From Polynucleobacter sp. GWA2_45_21 (GTDB lineage Bacteria > Pseudomonadota > Gammaproteobacteria > Burkholderiales > Burkholderiaceae), in contig NZ_MHZG01000001.1 of assembly GCF_001830325.1 (NCBI RefSeq), forward strand, positions 186,001 through 250,000: a stretch of DNA of 64,000 bases, given 5' to 3'. The notes below the pieces were generated by a model. The model did no database searches and had not been told where the DNA came from. It was given only the letters and a program-made list of their open reading frames with translations. Below, piece by piece: positions 55,773 through 64,000 of the stretch; the first letter of the stretch is position 1; the number at the start of each line of letters is the position of its first letter. A program made the position numbers and the translations under genes.

Positions 55773-56693
55773 TTAGATATCTGCGAGTGCTTTCACATGC
55801 GCAACCACGCTACGGCCTAAAGCAGACAGGTTGTAGCCACCCTCTAGGCAACTGACAATGCGACCTTGGGCATATTGATTTGCAACCCCCTTAAGCTGCT
55901 TAGTCATCCAAGCATAATCATCCTCTACTAACCCCATCTGCCCTAAATCATCCTCACGGTGAGCATCAAAGCCTGCAGAGATGATGATGAGCTCTGGCTC
56001 AAAGTCTCGTAAACGAGGCAACCATTGCTCTTCCACTATCGAGCGCACCACATCACCACGTGTAGATGCAGGAAGCGGAACATTCACCATATTGTTTGCC
56101 CCATCCAAGCCACTGTAGGGGTAAAACGGGTGCTGAAAGAAACTACACATCAGCACATTGGGATCATTAAAAAAAGCAGCTTCAGTACCATTGCCATGGT
56201 GCACATCAAAGTCAATAATCGCGACTCGCTCAATACCATACTGTTCCATCGCATATCGTGCTGCTACGGCAACATTATCAAAAACACAAAATCCCATAGA
56301 GCGGGTTGGCTCCGCATGGTGGCCTGGCGGGCGCACCGCACAAAACACGTTTTCAACCTCACCCTTCATTACGGCGTCCACACCGGCGATAGCAGCACCC
56401 GCAGCACGCAGAGCGGCACTCCAGGTATGAGGGTTCATAATAGTGTCACCATCGAGCATGAAGTAACCGCTTGCAGGCGAACGCTCTTTAACAAAGGCAA
56501 TATGATCTGGGCTGTGAACTAACTCCAATTGATCTTCAGTTGCTAGTGGCGCATCTAAATGATGCAGAAAGCGATCTACACCACTGCGAATCAGTTGATC
56601 ATTAATTGCCTGAATGCGCTCTGGGCACTCGGGATGATGACTACCCATCTCATGCTTTAGAAAGTCTGGATGAGTTATGTATCCTGTTGTCAT
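55773..56693 (-). CDS. Histone-deacetylase-like zinc amidohydrolase
   Basis: A 306-residue protein of the HDAC/AcuC/acetylpolyamine amidohydrolase family. Motifs: TGYITHPDFLKHEMGSHHPE, the tandem His in VRPPGHHAEPTRSMGF (about 124), the zinc site DFDVHHGNGTEAAF (about 158-171) and ISAGFDAHREDDLG, all present. The natural substrate is unknown; acetylpolyamines or acetylated enzymes such as acyl-CoA synthetases are known targets of the family. It lies 48 bases upstream of the acyl-CoA synthetase on the same strand, so it may belong to that operon. Confidence 0.9.
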   Translation of the reverse strand: MTTGYITHPDFLKHEMGSHHPECPERIQAINDQLIRSGVDRFLHHLDAPLATEDQLELVHSPDHIAFVKERSPASGYFMLDGDTIMNPHTWSAALRAAGAAIAGVDAVMKGEVENVFCAVRPPGHHAEPTRSMGFCVFDNVAVAARYAMEQYGIERVAIIDFDVHHGNGTEAAFFNDPNVLMCSFFQHPFYPYSGLDGANNMVNVPLPASTRGDVVRSIVEEQWLPRLRDFEPELIIISAGFDAHREDDLGQMGLVEDDYAWMTKQLKGVANQYAQGRIVSCLEGGYNLSALGRSVVAHVKALADI

Positions 56694-56777
56694 TACTAGA
56701 AATCCTCAAATAACAAAACTATTATTTTTATAATTTAATCAAACCTAGCAAAACATCAAAAACCCAATTTCTTATCC

Positions 56778-58046
56778 ATGAATTTTCGCGTCTCCTACCT
56801 CACTTCAACACTCCTCACAGTGCTTCTGCTTGGTGCTTGCTCCAGCGTTCCCACCCAGCAAGTTAGCCCTACAGAGACTATCGTAAACCAGTCTGAAGAT
56901 GTCGCAACAGAAGCCCGTTTTAGCCAAAATCTCAATCAATTAATCACTCAAATTGCCCAAACCCAGGGAATCCCTCAGGCCAGCCTAGAATCAGGCTTCT
57001 CTGATGCTAAAACGATCCCCTCCATACGCAAATTGGTATTACCCCCAGCAGGTGGCTTTAAAAAGAATTGGGTCGCCTATCGCAAGCGTTTTATTGAGCC
57101 AGTTCGCATTAAGGCTGGGAAGGCCTTTTGGGAGCAAAACCAGGCATTCTTAAGCAAGGTTGAGCAAGAATCAGGCGTCCCAGCTGAAATCATCGTCTCC
57201 ATTATTGGCATTGAAACCATTTATGGCCGTCAAACTGGAAACTTCCGGGTCAAGGATGCACTTTCTACATTAGCCTTCAGCTACCCAGATACACCCAATA
57301 AAGCTAGTCGAGAGCAACTCTTTAAAGACCAACTTCAAGAGCTCATCCTGATGTGCTGGACCGAGGGGGGTGGCAACTTGCCTGCCAACAATAGCAAGCA
57401 AGGATTGAATCAGGCACGGTTTAATGCCTGCCTAAATCAGAATAGCTCCTATGCCGGTGCGATTGGTCTGCCACAGTTCATGCCAAGCAGTATTCGCAGC
57501 TTTGCAGTAGATGGCGATGGAGATGGGCGTATTGATCTCAAACAAAGCCCTAAGGATGCTATTGCTAGCGTAGCTAACTTTATGAGAAAGCATGGCTGGC
57601 AACCTGGCATGCCGATTTACTTCCCCTTACAGGAAGGATCAATCAGTGAGGCAAGCGCCCTAGCTGATGGGGAGCCTCAACTGAAGTACTCAGTTCAAGA
57701 ACTCATCGCAAAAGGTATCCTCACTAAAGAGCAAGGTGACCTTCAGTCAGGCGGGGTTGAGCCGCAAAGCAAGGCCCTTATTGTTGATCTACCCTACCCA
57801 GATAAAGATGGTAGCGATCAGGTTCGTTACGTAGTTGGGCTCAATAATTTTCTGGCGATTGTGCAGTACAACCGCAGTTACTTTTACGCGCAAAGTGTTG
57901 CTGAGTTTGCAGAAGCATTAGGATATAAAAATCAAAGTGCAGTTCCTACCTCAACAACTAAAGCGAAGTCAGAAACAAAGTCAGCAGAACCGGTCAAATC
58001 TAAACCCAAAAAGTCTGCCAGTAAGAAAAAACAAAAGCAGGCTTAA
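56778..58046 (+). CDS. mltB: Lytic murein transglycosylase B
   Basis: A 422-residue outer-membrane lipoprotein that cleaves peptidoglycan to 1,6-anhydromuropeptides. The signal ends with lipobox LLGAC (Cys21). The catalytic Glu is in VSIIGIETIYGRQTG (about 152), and SSYAGAIGLPQFMPSSIRSFAVDGDGDGRIDL (about 224-255) is the MltB signature. The C-terminus has a Lys/Ser-rich tail (KPKKSASKKKQKQA). It converges with cysM with 19 bases between stop codons. Confidence 0.94.
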   Translation: MNFRVSYLTSTLLTVLLLGACSSVPTQQVSPTETIVNQSEDVATEARFSQNLNQLITQIAQTQGIPQASLESGFSDAKTIPSIRKLVLPPAGGFKKNWVAYRKRFIEPVRIKAGKAFWEQNQAFLSKVEQESGVPAEIIVSIIGIETIYGRQTGNFRVKDALSTLAFSYPDTPNKASREQLFKDQLQELILMCWTEGGGNLPANNSKQGLNQARFNACLNQNSSYAGAIGLPQFMPSSIRSFAVDGDGDGRIDLKQSPKDAIASVANFMRKHGWQPGMPIYFPLQEGSISEASALADGEPQLKYSVQELIAKGILTKEQGDLQSGGVEPQSKALIVDLPYPDKDGSDQVRYVVGLNNFLAIVQYNRSYFYAQSVAEFAEALGYKNQSAVPTSTTKAKSETKSAEPVKSKPKKSASKKKQKQA

Positions 58047-58065
58047 TGCACTCAGACTGAATGTA

Positions 58066-58977
58066 TTACGCTGGGAAAACGCCAGTAGAAAGATAACGGT
58101 CGCCACGGTCGCAGACAATAAAGACAATCGTGGCATTTTCCACTTGGCGAGCAATGCGTAAGGCAACAACCAAAGCACCGCCAGCTGAGATACCGCAGAA
58201 GATACCCTCTTCAGCAGCAAGGCGACGAGCCATTTCTTCAGCATCCGCTTGGGTCACATACTCAATGCGATCAACTTTATCACCCTGATAAATCTTTGGC
58301 AGATACTCTGGAGCCCATTTACGAATACCTGGAATCTGTGAACCCTCTTCCGGCTGCGCACCAATAATCTGAATAGCGGGATTCATGGACTTGAGATAAG
58401 TGGAGACTCCGGTAATTGTTCCGGTGGTACCCATCGCTGAAATGAAGTGGGTAATCTGACCATCGGTATCACGCCAGATTTCGGGACCAGTGGTCTCGAT
58501 ATGAGCACGAGGGTTATCTGGGTTCGCGAACTGATCAAGCAATCTACCGCGCCCCTCTTTTTGCAATTGCAATGCATAGTCTCGGGCAAATTCCATACCG
58601 CCAGATGCTGCTGTCAGGATTAACTCTGCACCGTAAGCAGCCATACTTTGGCGGCGTTCAATGCTTTGATTTTCAGGCATCACCAAAACCATCTTGTAGC
58701 CCAACATCGCAGCAGTCATCGCCAACGCAATGCCAGTGTTGCCACTGGTAGCTTCAATCAGAGTGTCGCCTGGTTTAATTTCACCACGCTCTTGAGCGCG
58801 TAAGATCATCGACAGCGCAGGCCGGTCTTTAACCGACCCCGCTGGATTATTACCCTCTAACTTTCCTAAGATCAGATTATTTTTAGTATCGTTTTCAGCG
58901 CCAGGAATACGTTGCAAACGAACCAAGGGCGTATTACCCACGGTCTGCGAAATAGTTAAGTAAGAAGGTGTGCTCAT
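58066..58977 (-). CDS. cysM: Cysteine synthase B
   Basis: A 303-residue PLP enzyme that makes cysteine from O-acetylserine and sulfide or thiosulfate. The PLP Lys is in GNNPAGSVKDRPALSM (about 49), TSGNTGIALAMTAAMLGYK (about 76-94) binds substrate and FVIVCDRGDRYLSTGVF is the C-terminus. The NNPAGSVKDRPA form and RYLSTGVF ending are typical of CysM rather than CysK. Monocistronic; comEA-like gene lies upstream. Confidence 0.95.
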   Translation of the reverse strand: MSTPSYLTISQTVGNTPLVRLQRIPGAENDTKNNLILGKLEGNNPAGSVKDRPALSMILRAQERGEIKPGDTLIEATSGNTGIALAMTAAMLGYKMVLVMPENQSIERRQSMAAYGAELILTAASGGMEFARDYALQLQKEGRGRLLDQFANPDNPRAHIETTGPEIWRDTDGQITHFISAMGTTGTITGVSTYLKSMNPAIQIIGAQPEEGSQIPGIRKWAPEYLPKIYQGDKVDRIEYVTQADAEEMARRLAAEEGIFCGISAGGALVVALRIARQVENATIVFIVCDRGDRYLSTGVFPA

Positions 58978-59018
58978 GAAACCATTTTAGCCATAAGCTA
59001 GGCTAGACGTAAAAGGGT

Positions 59019-59414
59019 TTAATTTCGGCGATTTGCTTCCGCACGATCCTGATTATGGCGAGAGCCACTTTGACCGCGCGAGCCACGTCTGCTAGCCTTG
59101 GAGCCCTCTTTATTGGTTCTACCATGCGGTTCACGAAATGAACTGGGCGCCTCTATGGTTAAGCCGTTATCCACCATCTTTTCAACTGATTTCATACCAA
59201 TGCCACGCACGCGCTTTTGCAGGTCATTGGCATCCTGAAAATGCCCACCATCCAAACGTTCAGCAATAATGGTTTTCGCTTTAGACGGCCCAATACCTTT
59301 AATACTTTCCAATTCGGACTGGGTTGCAGTGTTGACGTTGACTGGTGAAGCAGCAGCCAATCCTGAGACAGCTACAAATACTGAAAATACCAAAGACTTT
59401 AATAATTGATTCAT
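59019..59414 (-). CDS. ComEA-like helix-hairpin-helix DNA-binding protein
   Basis: A 131-residue secreted protein. Residues 1-22 (MNQLLKSLVFSVFVAVSGLAAA) are a signal peptide; residues about 24-85 hold two helix-hairpin-helix motifs (VNVNTATQSELESIKGIGPSKAKTI and QKRVRGIGMKSVEKMV), the ComEA arrangement for periplasmic DNA uptake. A basic Arg/Ser/Gly tail follows, which would add unspecific DNA affinity. No other competence genes are nearby. Confidence 0.88.
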   Translation of the reverse strand: MNQLLKSLVFSVFVAVSGLAAASPVNVNTATQSELESIKGIGPSKAKTIIAERLDGGHFQDANDLQKRVRGIGMKSVEKMVDNGLTIEAPSSFREPHGRTNKEGSKASRRGSRGQSGSRHNQDRAEANRRN

Positions 59415-59432
59415 TTAATCTCCATCGGTTAA

Positions 59433-59465
59433 TAAAAAATCCACTTACACGAAGTGCAAGTGGAT
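59433..59465 (-). terminator. Intrinsic terminator after hldD
   Basis: ATCCACTT pairs with AAGTGGAT, with an inner CAC/GTG stem and GAA loop; on the minus strand a run of six T follows. It ends the hldE1-hldD transcript and precedes the comEA-like gene. Confidence 0.88.
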
Positions 59466-59511
59466 CAGTTACAACGAATGAAGATTCAGTCGGTTGACTG
59501 TTTTTTAAAGC

Positions 59512-60531
59512 TTAAAGTGGACTTGCCAAGAAATCTGAATTCTCTGATAGCCAGGCAATATAACGACTGACACCCTGCTCCACATTGAGGAAGGGCTCAG
59601 AGTATCCAGCGGCACGCAGCTTAGTTAAGTCAGCCTGAGTAAAGCACTGGTACTTGCCTTTGAGTGCATCTGGAAATGGAATGTACTCAATCGCTTTTTC
59701 TTTGACCAACTCTTCCAAGCTAGCAGGATTGGCTTTATCAATTTTGCGCATGGCATTGGCTACCGCATGAGCAACATCATTAAATGGTTGCGCGCGACCA
59801 CTGCCGAGATTAAAGATGCCACTGATTTCTGGATGATCCAAGAAATATAAATTCACTTTCACCACATCTTCTACCGAAACAAAGTCACGACTTTGTTCAC
59901 CGGCGCCATAACCACCATATTCGCCAAAGAGCTTTACCTTACCGTTGGCTTTGTACTGATGGTATTGATGAAAGGCTACTGAAGCCATGCGACCCTTATG
60001 GGATTCACGTGGGCCATAGACATTGAAATATCGAAAGCCCACAACTTGTGCTGTATTAGCCTTCTCGGCAAAACGCTTACGCATCACTTGATCAAATAAG
60101 AATTTAGAGTAGCCATAAATATTCAATGGCTTCTCATGCTCGCGACTTTCAACAAAAACATCTGAGCCACCATAAGTAGCGGCAGATGAAGCGTAGAGCA
60201 GCTGGACTTTTTGCTCTGTACAGATATCAAGCAGGTCCATGGTGTAGCGGAAGTTGTTTGCCATCATGAAGATGCCGTCAGTTTCCATCGTATCGGAGCA
60301 GGCCCCCTCATGAAACACCGCCCTGACCTTACCAAAACGACCGCTTCTAAATGCTTCTAGAAACTCATCCTTATCAAGATAATCAATGATGTCTAGATCA
60401 GCCAAATTACGATACTTATCAGCGGGACGTAAATCATCAACCGCAATAATGTTTTTCTCACCACGCGCATTGAGCGCTTGAACAATATTGGCGCCGATAA
60501 ATCCGGCAGCGCCAGTTACGATAATCGTCAT
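59512..60531 (-). CDS. hldD: ADP-L-glycero-D-manno-heptose-6-epimerase
   Basis: A 339-residue NADP-dependent epimerase in LPS inner-core heptose synthesis. The Rossmann motif is [17 protein letters not shown] (about 5-21), the catalytic Tyr-Lys in [11 protein letters not shown] (about 138-148) and [19 protein letters not shown] (about 166) is the HldD signature. Its ATG overlaps the hldE1 stop (ATGA). Confidence 0.97.
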   Translation of the reverse strand: MTIIVTGAAGFIGANIVQALNARGEKNIIAVDDLRPADKYRNLADLDIIDYLDKDEFLEAFRSGRFGKVRAVFHEGACSDTMETDGIFMMANNFRYTMDLLDICTEQKVQLLYASSAATYGGSDVFVESREHEKPLNIYGYSKFLFDQVMRKRFAEKANTAQVVGFRYFNVYGPRESHKGRMASVAFHQYHQYKANGKVKLFGEYGGYGAGEQSRDFVSVEDVVKVNLYFLDHPEISGIFNLGSGRAQPFNDVAHAVANAMRKIDKANPASLEELVKEKAIEYIPFPDALKGKYQCFTQADLTKLRAAGYSEPFLNVEQGVSRYIAWLSENSDFLASPL

Positions 60532-61457
60532 TGCAATTCCTCAGAAGTAACGGTGGCTGTTCCTAGCTTGCCAACCACAATACCACCAGCTCGGTTAGCT
60601 AAAGCCATGGCTCTTTCCAGGGGCCAGCCAGCTGCTAGCGCCACTGCCAGCGTACCAATGACAGTGTCACCTGCGCCAGACACATCAAATACTTCGCGCG
60701 CCTGCGCCTTTACATGACTCACACCAGCCTCAGTAAATAAACTCATACCCTCTTCAGAGCGAGTCAGGAGAAGCGCTTCCAGGTTTAATGATTTTCTAAG
60801 ATCTTGCGCTCTCTTTGTGAGATCTTCTTCACTAGTCCATTGACCAACTACCTGACGCAACTCACTACGATTAGGTGTCAGTACGGTTGCGCCACGATAC
60901 TTAGCGTAGTCATCACCCTTAGGGTCCACCAAAATCATCTTCTTCTGAGCACGAGCCTGCTCGATCATCAAAGCCACTTGTCCCAATGCACCTTTGCCGT
61001 AGTCAGACAAAATCACCACATCAGCATCACCGACTAGCTTCTCATAACGCTCCAACTTATGAGCGAGGGCAGCCTCACTAGGGGCTTCTTCAAAATCCAA
61101 ACGAATCAATTGCTGTTGCCTTGCGATGACACGTAGCTTCACAGTTGTTGGTACCTTGCCATCAACCTCAAGCTGACTATCAACGTGACTAGATGTCAGC
61201 AATTCAGAAACACGGCGGCCTGGCTCATCATCACCAATCACACCCAAGATGGTTGTCTTTGCACCAAGAGCGGCTACGTTACGGGCTACGTTAGCCGCGC
61301 CCCCCAAACGTTCATCAATCTTACCCACTTGAACTACAGGAACTGGTGCTTCTGGAGAAATCCGATTCGTATCGCCAAACCAATAGCGATCCAGCATGAC
61401 ATCGCCCACCACTAATAAACAGGCTTTAGAAAATTGTTCTCGGTTGGCTTTTTCCAC
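60528..61457 (-). CDS. hldE1: D-glycero-beta-D-manno-heptose-7-phosphate kinase
   Basis: A 309-residue PfkB-family kinase, equivalent to the N-terminal half of E. coli HldE; the adenylyltransferase half must be a separate gene elsewhere. PfkB signatures: [16 protein letters not shown] (about 50-65) and [19 protein letters not shown] (catalytic Asp, about 255). It acts before HldD in ADP-heptose synthesis and overlaps it by four bases. The split kinase is normal in Betaproteobacteria (called HldA or RfaE1). Confidence 0.95.
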   Translation of the reverse strand: MEKANREQFSKACLLVVGDVMLDRYWFGDTNRISPEAPVPVVQVGKIDERLGGAANVARNVAALGAKTTILGVIGDDEPGRRVSELLTSSHVDSQLEVDGKVPTTVKLRVIARQQQLIRLDFEEAPSEAALAHKLERYEKLVGDADVVILSDYGKGALGQVALMIEQARAQKKMILVDPKGDDYAKYRGATVLTPNRSELRQVVGQWTSEEDLTKRAQDLRKSLNLEALLLTRSEEGMSLFTEAGVSHVKAQAREVFDVSGAGDTVIGTLAVALAAGWPLERAMALANRAGGIVVGKLGTATVTSEELQ

Positions 61458-61507
61458 GATGTAACTGATCTCTCTAATCTTTCAAATAGATTCTTTTGTG
61501 CTGGTAA

Positions 61508-62872
61508 TTAATTATGACGACCAATACCTTGGTATTCAATGCCTAATTCTTGCATAGCTTGTGGCTCGTACAGATTGCGGCCATCAAAGATAATCGGGTT
61601 CTTCAAATTGGCTTTGAGTTGCTCAAAATCGGGGCTACGGAAGGCTTTCCACTCAGTCACGATGACTAGAGCATCAGCACCTTGGGTAGCTGTCATGGGG
61701 TCATCTACCAAAGTCACTTGTTTGAGGCCGTCTGGGCTGCCTTTAAAGTCCACCTCAAGACAATGCTTGGTCTCCGGCATCGCTACTGGATCGTGAGCCA
61801 CTATCTGGGCTCCGCGCTTAACCAGCTCTTGAATAATCACACGACTCGGGGCTTCGCGCATGTCGTCGGTATTGGGCTTAAATGCTAATCCCCACATGGC
61901 GAACTTCTTACCCTTAAGATCCGCACCAAAACGTTTTTCAATCTTCTCTACCAAGATGTATTTTTGCGCTTCGTTCACGGCCTCTACGGCATCGAGGATC
62001 TTGAGATCACGGCCATGCTCAATTGCAGTCTTAGATAAGGCGGAGACGTCTTTCGGAAAGCAAGAACCGCCATAACCGGTACCGGAATACAAAAATCCGT
62101 AACCAATACGAGAGTCCGAACCAATACCTTGGCGCACTGCTTCAATATCCGCTCCAACTAAGTCTGCCAAATTAGCCAACTCGTTCATAAAAGAGATACG
62201 GGTAGCCAACATCGCATTTGCGGCGTATTTAGTCAACTCGGCACTTTTGACATCCATGTAATAAGTGCGCTCATGATGGCGGTTAAATGGGGCATAGAGT
62301 TTGCGCATTTGCTCTTTAGCGCGCAGACCTGCTGGGGTGCTTTGTGTGCCAATCACAATGCGATCGGGGCGCATAAAGTCTTCTACAGCCGCCCCCTCTT
62401 TGAGGAACTCCGGGTTAGAAACTACGGAGCACAGCTCTGGTGAGAGGCCTCTTTTAGTAAGTTCCTCTGTAATCGCAGCAGAAACCTTATCAGCAGTGCC
62501 GACGGGTACAGTTGATTTATCGACAATCACTTTAGCTGTGGTCATATGACGGCCAATATTGCGAGCTGCTGCCACTACGTATTGAAGGTCAGCCGAACCA
62601 TCTTCATCAGGAGGGGTGCCAACGGCAATAAATTGAATATCGCCATGGGCAACAGAAGCGGCAATATCAGTAGAAAACTGCAAACGGCCAGCAGCGCGAT
62701 TGCGCTCAATCATCTCTTTTAAGCCTGGCTCATAAATCGGCACGCCGCCAGAATTGAGGATCTCGATCTTTTTAGGATCAACGTCGACACAAAAGACGTT
62801 ATTGCCCTGCTCCGCTAAGCAAGCGCCAGTAACAAGTCCAACGTAACCGCTGCCGATGATGGTGACTTTCAA
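61508..62872 (-). CDS. ugd: UDP-glucose 6-dehydrogenase
   Basis: A 454-residue enzyme that oxidises UDP-glucose to UDP-glucuronate. The NAD motif is [40 protein letters not shown] is near 160 and the catalytic Cys in [14 protein letters not shown] (about 265). [16 protein letters not shown] is the last domain signature. Upstream of hldE1 by 50 bases, it is likely part of an LPS/exopolysaccharide sugar operon. Confidence 0.97.
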   Translation of the reverse strand: MKVTIIGSGYVGLVTGACLAEQGNNVFCVDVDPKKIEILNSGGVPIYEPGLKEMIERNRAAGRLQFSTDIAASVAHGDIQFIAVGTPPDEDGSADLQYVVAAARNIGRHMTTAKVIVDKSTVPVGTADKVSAAITEELTKRGLSPELCSVVSNPEFLKEGAAVEDFMRPDRIVIGTQSTPAGLRAKEQMRKLYAPFNRHHERTYYMDVKSAELTKYAANAMLATRISFMNELANLADLVGADIEAVRQGIGSDSRIGYGFLYSGTGYGGSCFPKDVSALSKTAIEHGRDLKILDAVEAVNEAQKYILVEKIEKRFGADLKGKKFAMWGLAFKPNTDDMREAPSRVIIQELVKRGAQIVAHDPVAMPETKHCLEVDFKGSPDGLKQVTLVDDPMTATQGADALVIVTEWKAFRSPDFEQLKANLKNPIIFDGRNLYEPQAMQELGIEYQGIGRHN

Positions 62873-62893
62873 GATATCTCCAAGTAATTCAGA

Positions 62894-64000
62894 TTACATT
62901 GAAGGGCCGCTAGGAACGGCTCCTTCACTGCGTCTTGGGGAGTATGCCTCCCAATGATTGCAACCTGGGCACTGCCAGTAAAAACGCCGCGCACGGAAAC
63001 CACAATTGCCACAGGTATAGCGGGCCAAACTGGTTGTACGCTGCTTCAATAAACTGAGTGTTGCCTGTAAATCTGATACTCGCTCTGGTGTACCGTTACT
63101 TTCCGCTAAAGCTAAACGGGTCTCAGCCAACTTAGAAAGCGCACTCAAGCTTGGTGAATGCTGCATCACCTCAACCAGCATCACTTCAGCAGCTTGAGCC
63201 CCACGAATTTGAGTCATATGCTTTTGCACAATATCGAGCAATTCACCAGAAGCTTGGGTCTTTAACAATTCACAAAGCGCACTTAAGCCTTCATCGGCTT
63301 TATTTAGCGCAGTATGTGCCGCCATCCACCGATCTGCAAGCAAATGCATGTAAGCAGGATGTGTTTTAGCAATCACTGCCCATACTTCGATTGCCTGGGC
63401 CGGACGATCCATGGCAATTAAATAATCACCTTGCAAAATGAGTGCACGAGCATGATGCGGAACTGCTTGCAATGCCAATTGGACAGATTGCTCAACCTCT
63501 GGCAAATCCTTACGGCGTAATGCTTCTTGGCCCAACTCACAATGAAATTGCGCTATCTCAGTGTGATGCGACTTACCCTGTAAGCCCTCAAGCTCGCTGG
63601 CAGCAATAATAGCTTTCTTCCAATCTCGCTCGATCTGATACATCTCGAGCAGACTTTCTTTTGCGGGAGCGGCAAACTTACCCTCACCCACACGATTTAA
63701 TGATGCTTCGGCTCGATCCAATAAACCGGCACGCAGAAAATCTCGACCTAATTCATAAGCAGCATGATCTCGATCACGGGGCTTCAAGTCATCGCGATTA
63801 GCCAAGTGTTGGTGTACTCGAATTGCACGCTCCGTCTCACCGCGGCGACGGAATAAATTCCCCAAAGCAAAATGAAGTTCAATGGTTTCAGGATCGAGCT
63901 GAGCAATCTTGACTAGAGTTTCAATCGCCTGATCTGGCTGCTCGTTTAATAAGAGACTTAAACCTTTAAAGGTTGAACGTTGCTGACGCATACGCTCACG
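62894..64000 (-). CDS. lapB: Lipopolysaccharide assembly protein LapB (partial, 5' end outside window)
   Basis: At least 368 codons are present; the frame continues (RERM) past the window edge, so the N-terminal membrane anchor is missing. LapB is an inner-membrane TPR protein that controls LpxC turnover with FtsH. The visible part has about nine TPR-like repeats (GLSLLLNEQPDQAIETLV, ELHFALGNLFRRRGETERAI) and a C-terminal rubredoxin-type zinc knuckle YTCGNCGFRARRFYWQCPGC. The gene lies upstream of ugd and hldE1/hldD, with which it shares the LPS theme. Confidence 0.93.
   Translation of the reverse strand, partial: RERMRQQRSTFKGLSLLLNEQPDQAIETLVKIAQLDPETIELHFALGNLFRRRGETERAIRVHQHLANRDDLKPRDRDHAAYELGRDFLRAGLLDRAEASLNRVGEGKFAAPAKESLLEMYQIERDWKKAIIAASELEGLQGKSHHTEIAQFHCELGQEALRRKDLPEVEQSVQLALQAVPHHARALILQGDYLIAMDRPAQAIEVWAVIAKTHPAYMHLLADRWMAAHTALNKADEGLSALCELLKTQASGELLDIVQKHMTQIRGAQAAEVMLVEVMQHSPSLSALSKLAETRLALAESNGTPERVSDLQATLSLLKQRTTSLARYTCGNCGFRARRFYWQCPGCNHWEAYSPRRSEGAVPSGPSM

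Noticed and set aside
56025..56522. A 165-codon open frame opposite the HDAC-like gene
   Set aside because: The minus-strand gene has complete catalytic motifs; the plus-strand frame has none and no ribosome binding site.
1..64000. Mobile elements, prophage or genomic island
   Set aside because: No transposase, integrase, phage gene, terminal inverted repeat or tRNA-linked direct repeat was seen; the two tRNA genes are flanked by conserved core genes.

Overview
The window is a dense, chromosomal, almost entirely housekeeping stretch from a betaproteobacterium of the order Burkholderiales, most likely Polynucleobacter (Burkholderiaceae). The reasons are the gene order (plsX-fabH-fabD-fabG-acpP-fabF-mucD-lepA-lepB-rnc-era-recO-pdxJ-acpS-nagZ; pmbA-mog-orn-M48 protease-rsgA-CobD/CbiB-Nudix; rpsP-rimM-trmD-rplS), the earP-efp pair, the moderate GC content, well below most Burkholderiales, and very short spacers. 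The genus is an inference; no marker gene was compared. I found no insertion sequence, prophage, integron, CRISPR array or toxin-antitoxin pair.

Layout. 1-960: 5' part of the rpsF-priB-rpsR operon (minus strand) with a hairpin in the rpsF leader. 961-2860: asparaginase divergent from lexA, with an SOS box over the lexA promoter. 2884-6247: lipoprotein, tRNA-Cys, tRNA-Gly, pgsA, uvrC, resembling the E. coli uvrC-pgsA-glyW-cysT order. 6246-8018: earP and efp, which together make rhamnosylated EF-P. 8050-9051: a GNAT-type protein of unknown job. 9057-24497: about 15 kb on the minus strand, holding rpmF/yceD, the fatty-acid genes, a periplasmic protease, lepA/lepB, RNase III, Era, RecO, PdxJ, AcpS and NagZ. 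24541-28670: Maf, an RsmI-like methylase, a signal peptide peptidase, a phosphatase and RluC. 28671-29130: a 460-base gene-free leader of rne with strong RNA structure. 29131-35212: rne, then moaA-mobA-moeA and a small membrane protein. 35259-39105: hydroxyacid dehydrogenase, ferredoxin plus its reductase, thyA and folA. 39176-46902: TRAP binding protein, PmbA, Mog, Orn, M48 protease, RsgA, CobD/CbiB-like protein and Nudix hydrolase. 46968-49186: rpsP-rimM-trmD-rplS. 49440-50454: two small envelope proteins. 50496-56693: acyl-CoA ligase, ETF, acyl-CoA dehydrogenase and a histone-deacetylase-like hydrolase. 56778-64000: MltB, CysM, a ComEA-like protein, and LPS-precursor genes hldD, hldE1, ugd and lapB (cut by the window end).

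Functionally the window joins lipid and LPS synthesis (plsX/fab, acpP, acpS, hld, lapB), translation and its modification (S6, S18, S16, L19, L32, EF-P, LepA, RimM, TrmD, RsgA), RNA turnover (RNase E, RNase III, Orn) and molybdenum cofactor synthesis.

I did not find a clear undescribed multi-gene system. The signals most worth following are regulatory: the structured rne leader with its ribosome binding site closed in a hairpin; probable leaderless mRNAs for lexA, moaA and mog; the uvrC and earP start codons that share bases; two unrelated short tandem repeats in adjacent spacers of the fab operon; and the absence of rpoE-rseA-rseB between fabF and mucD.
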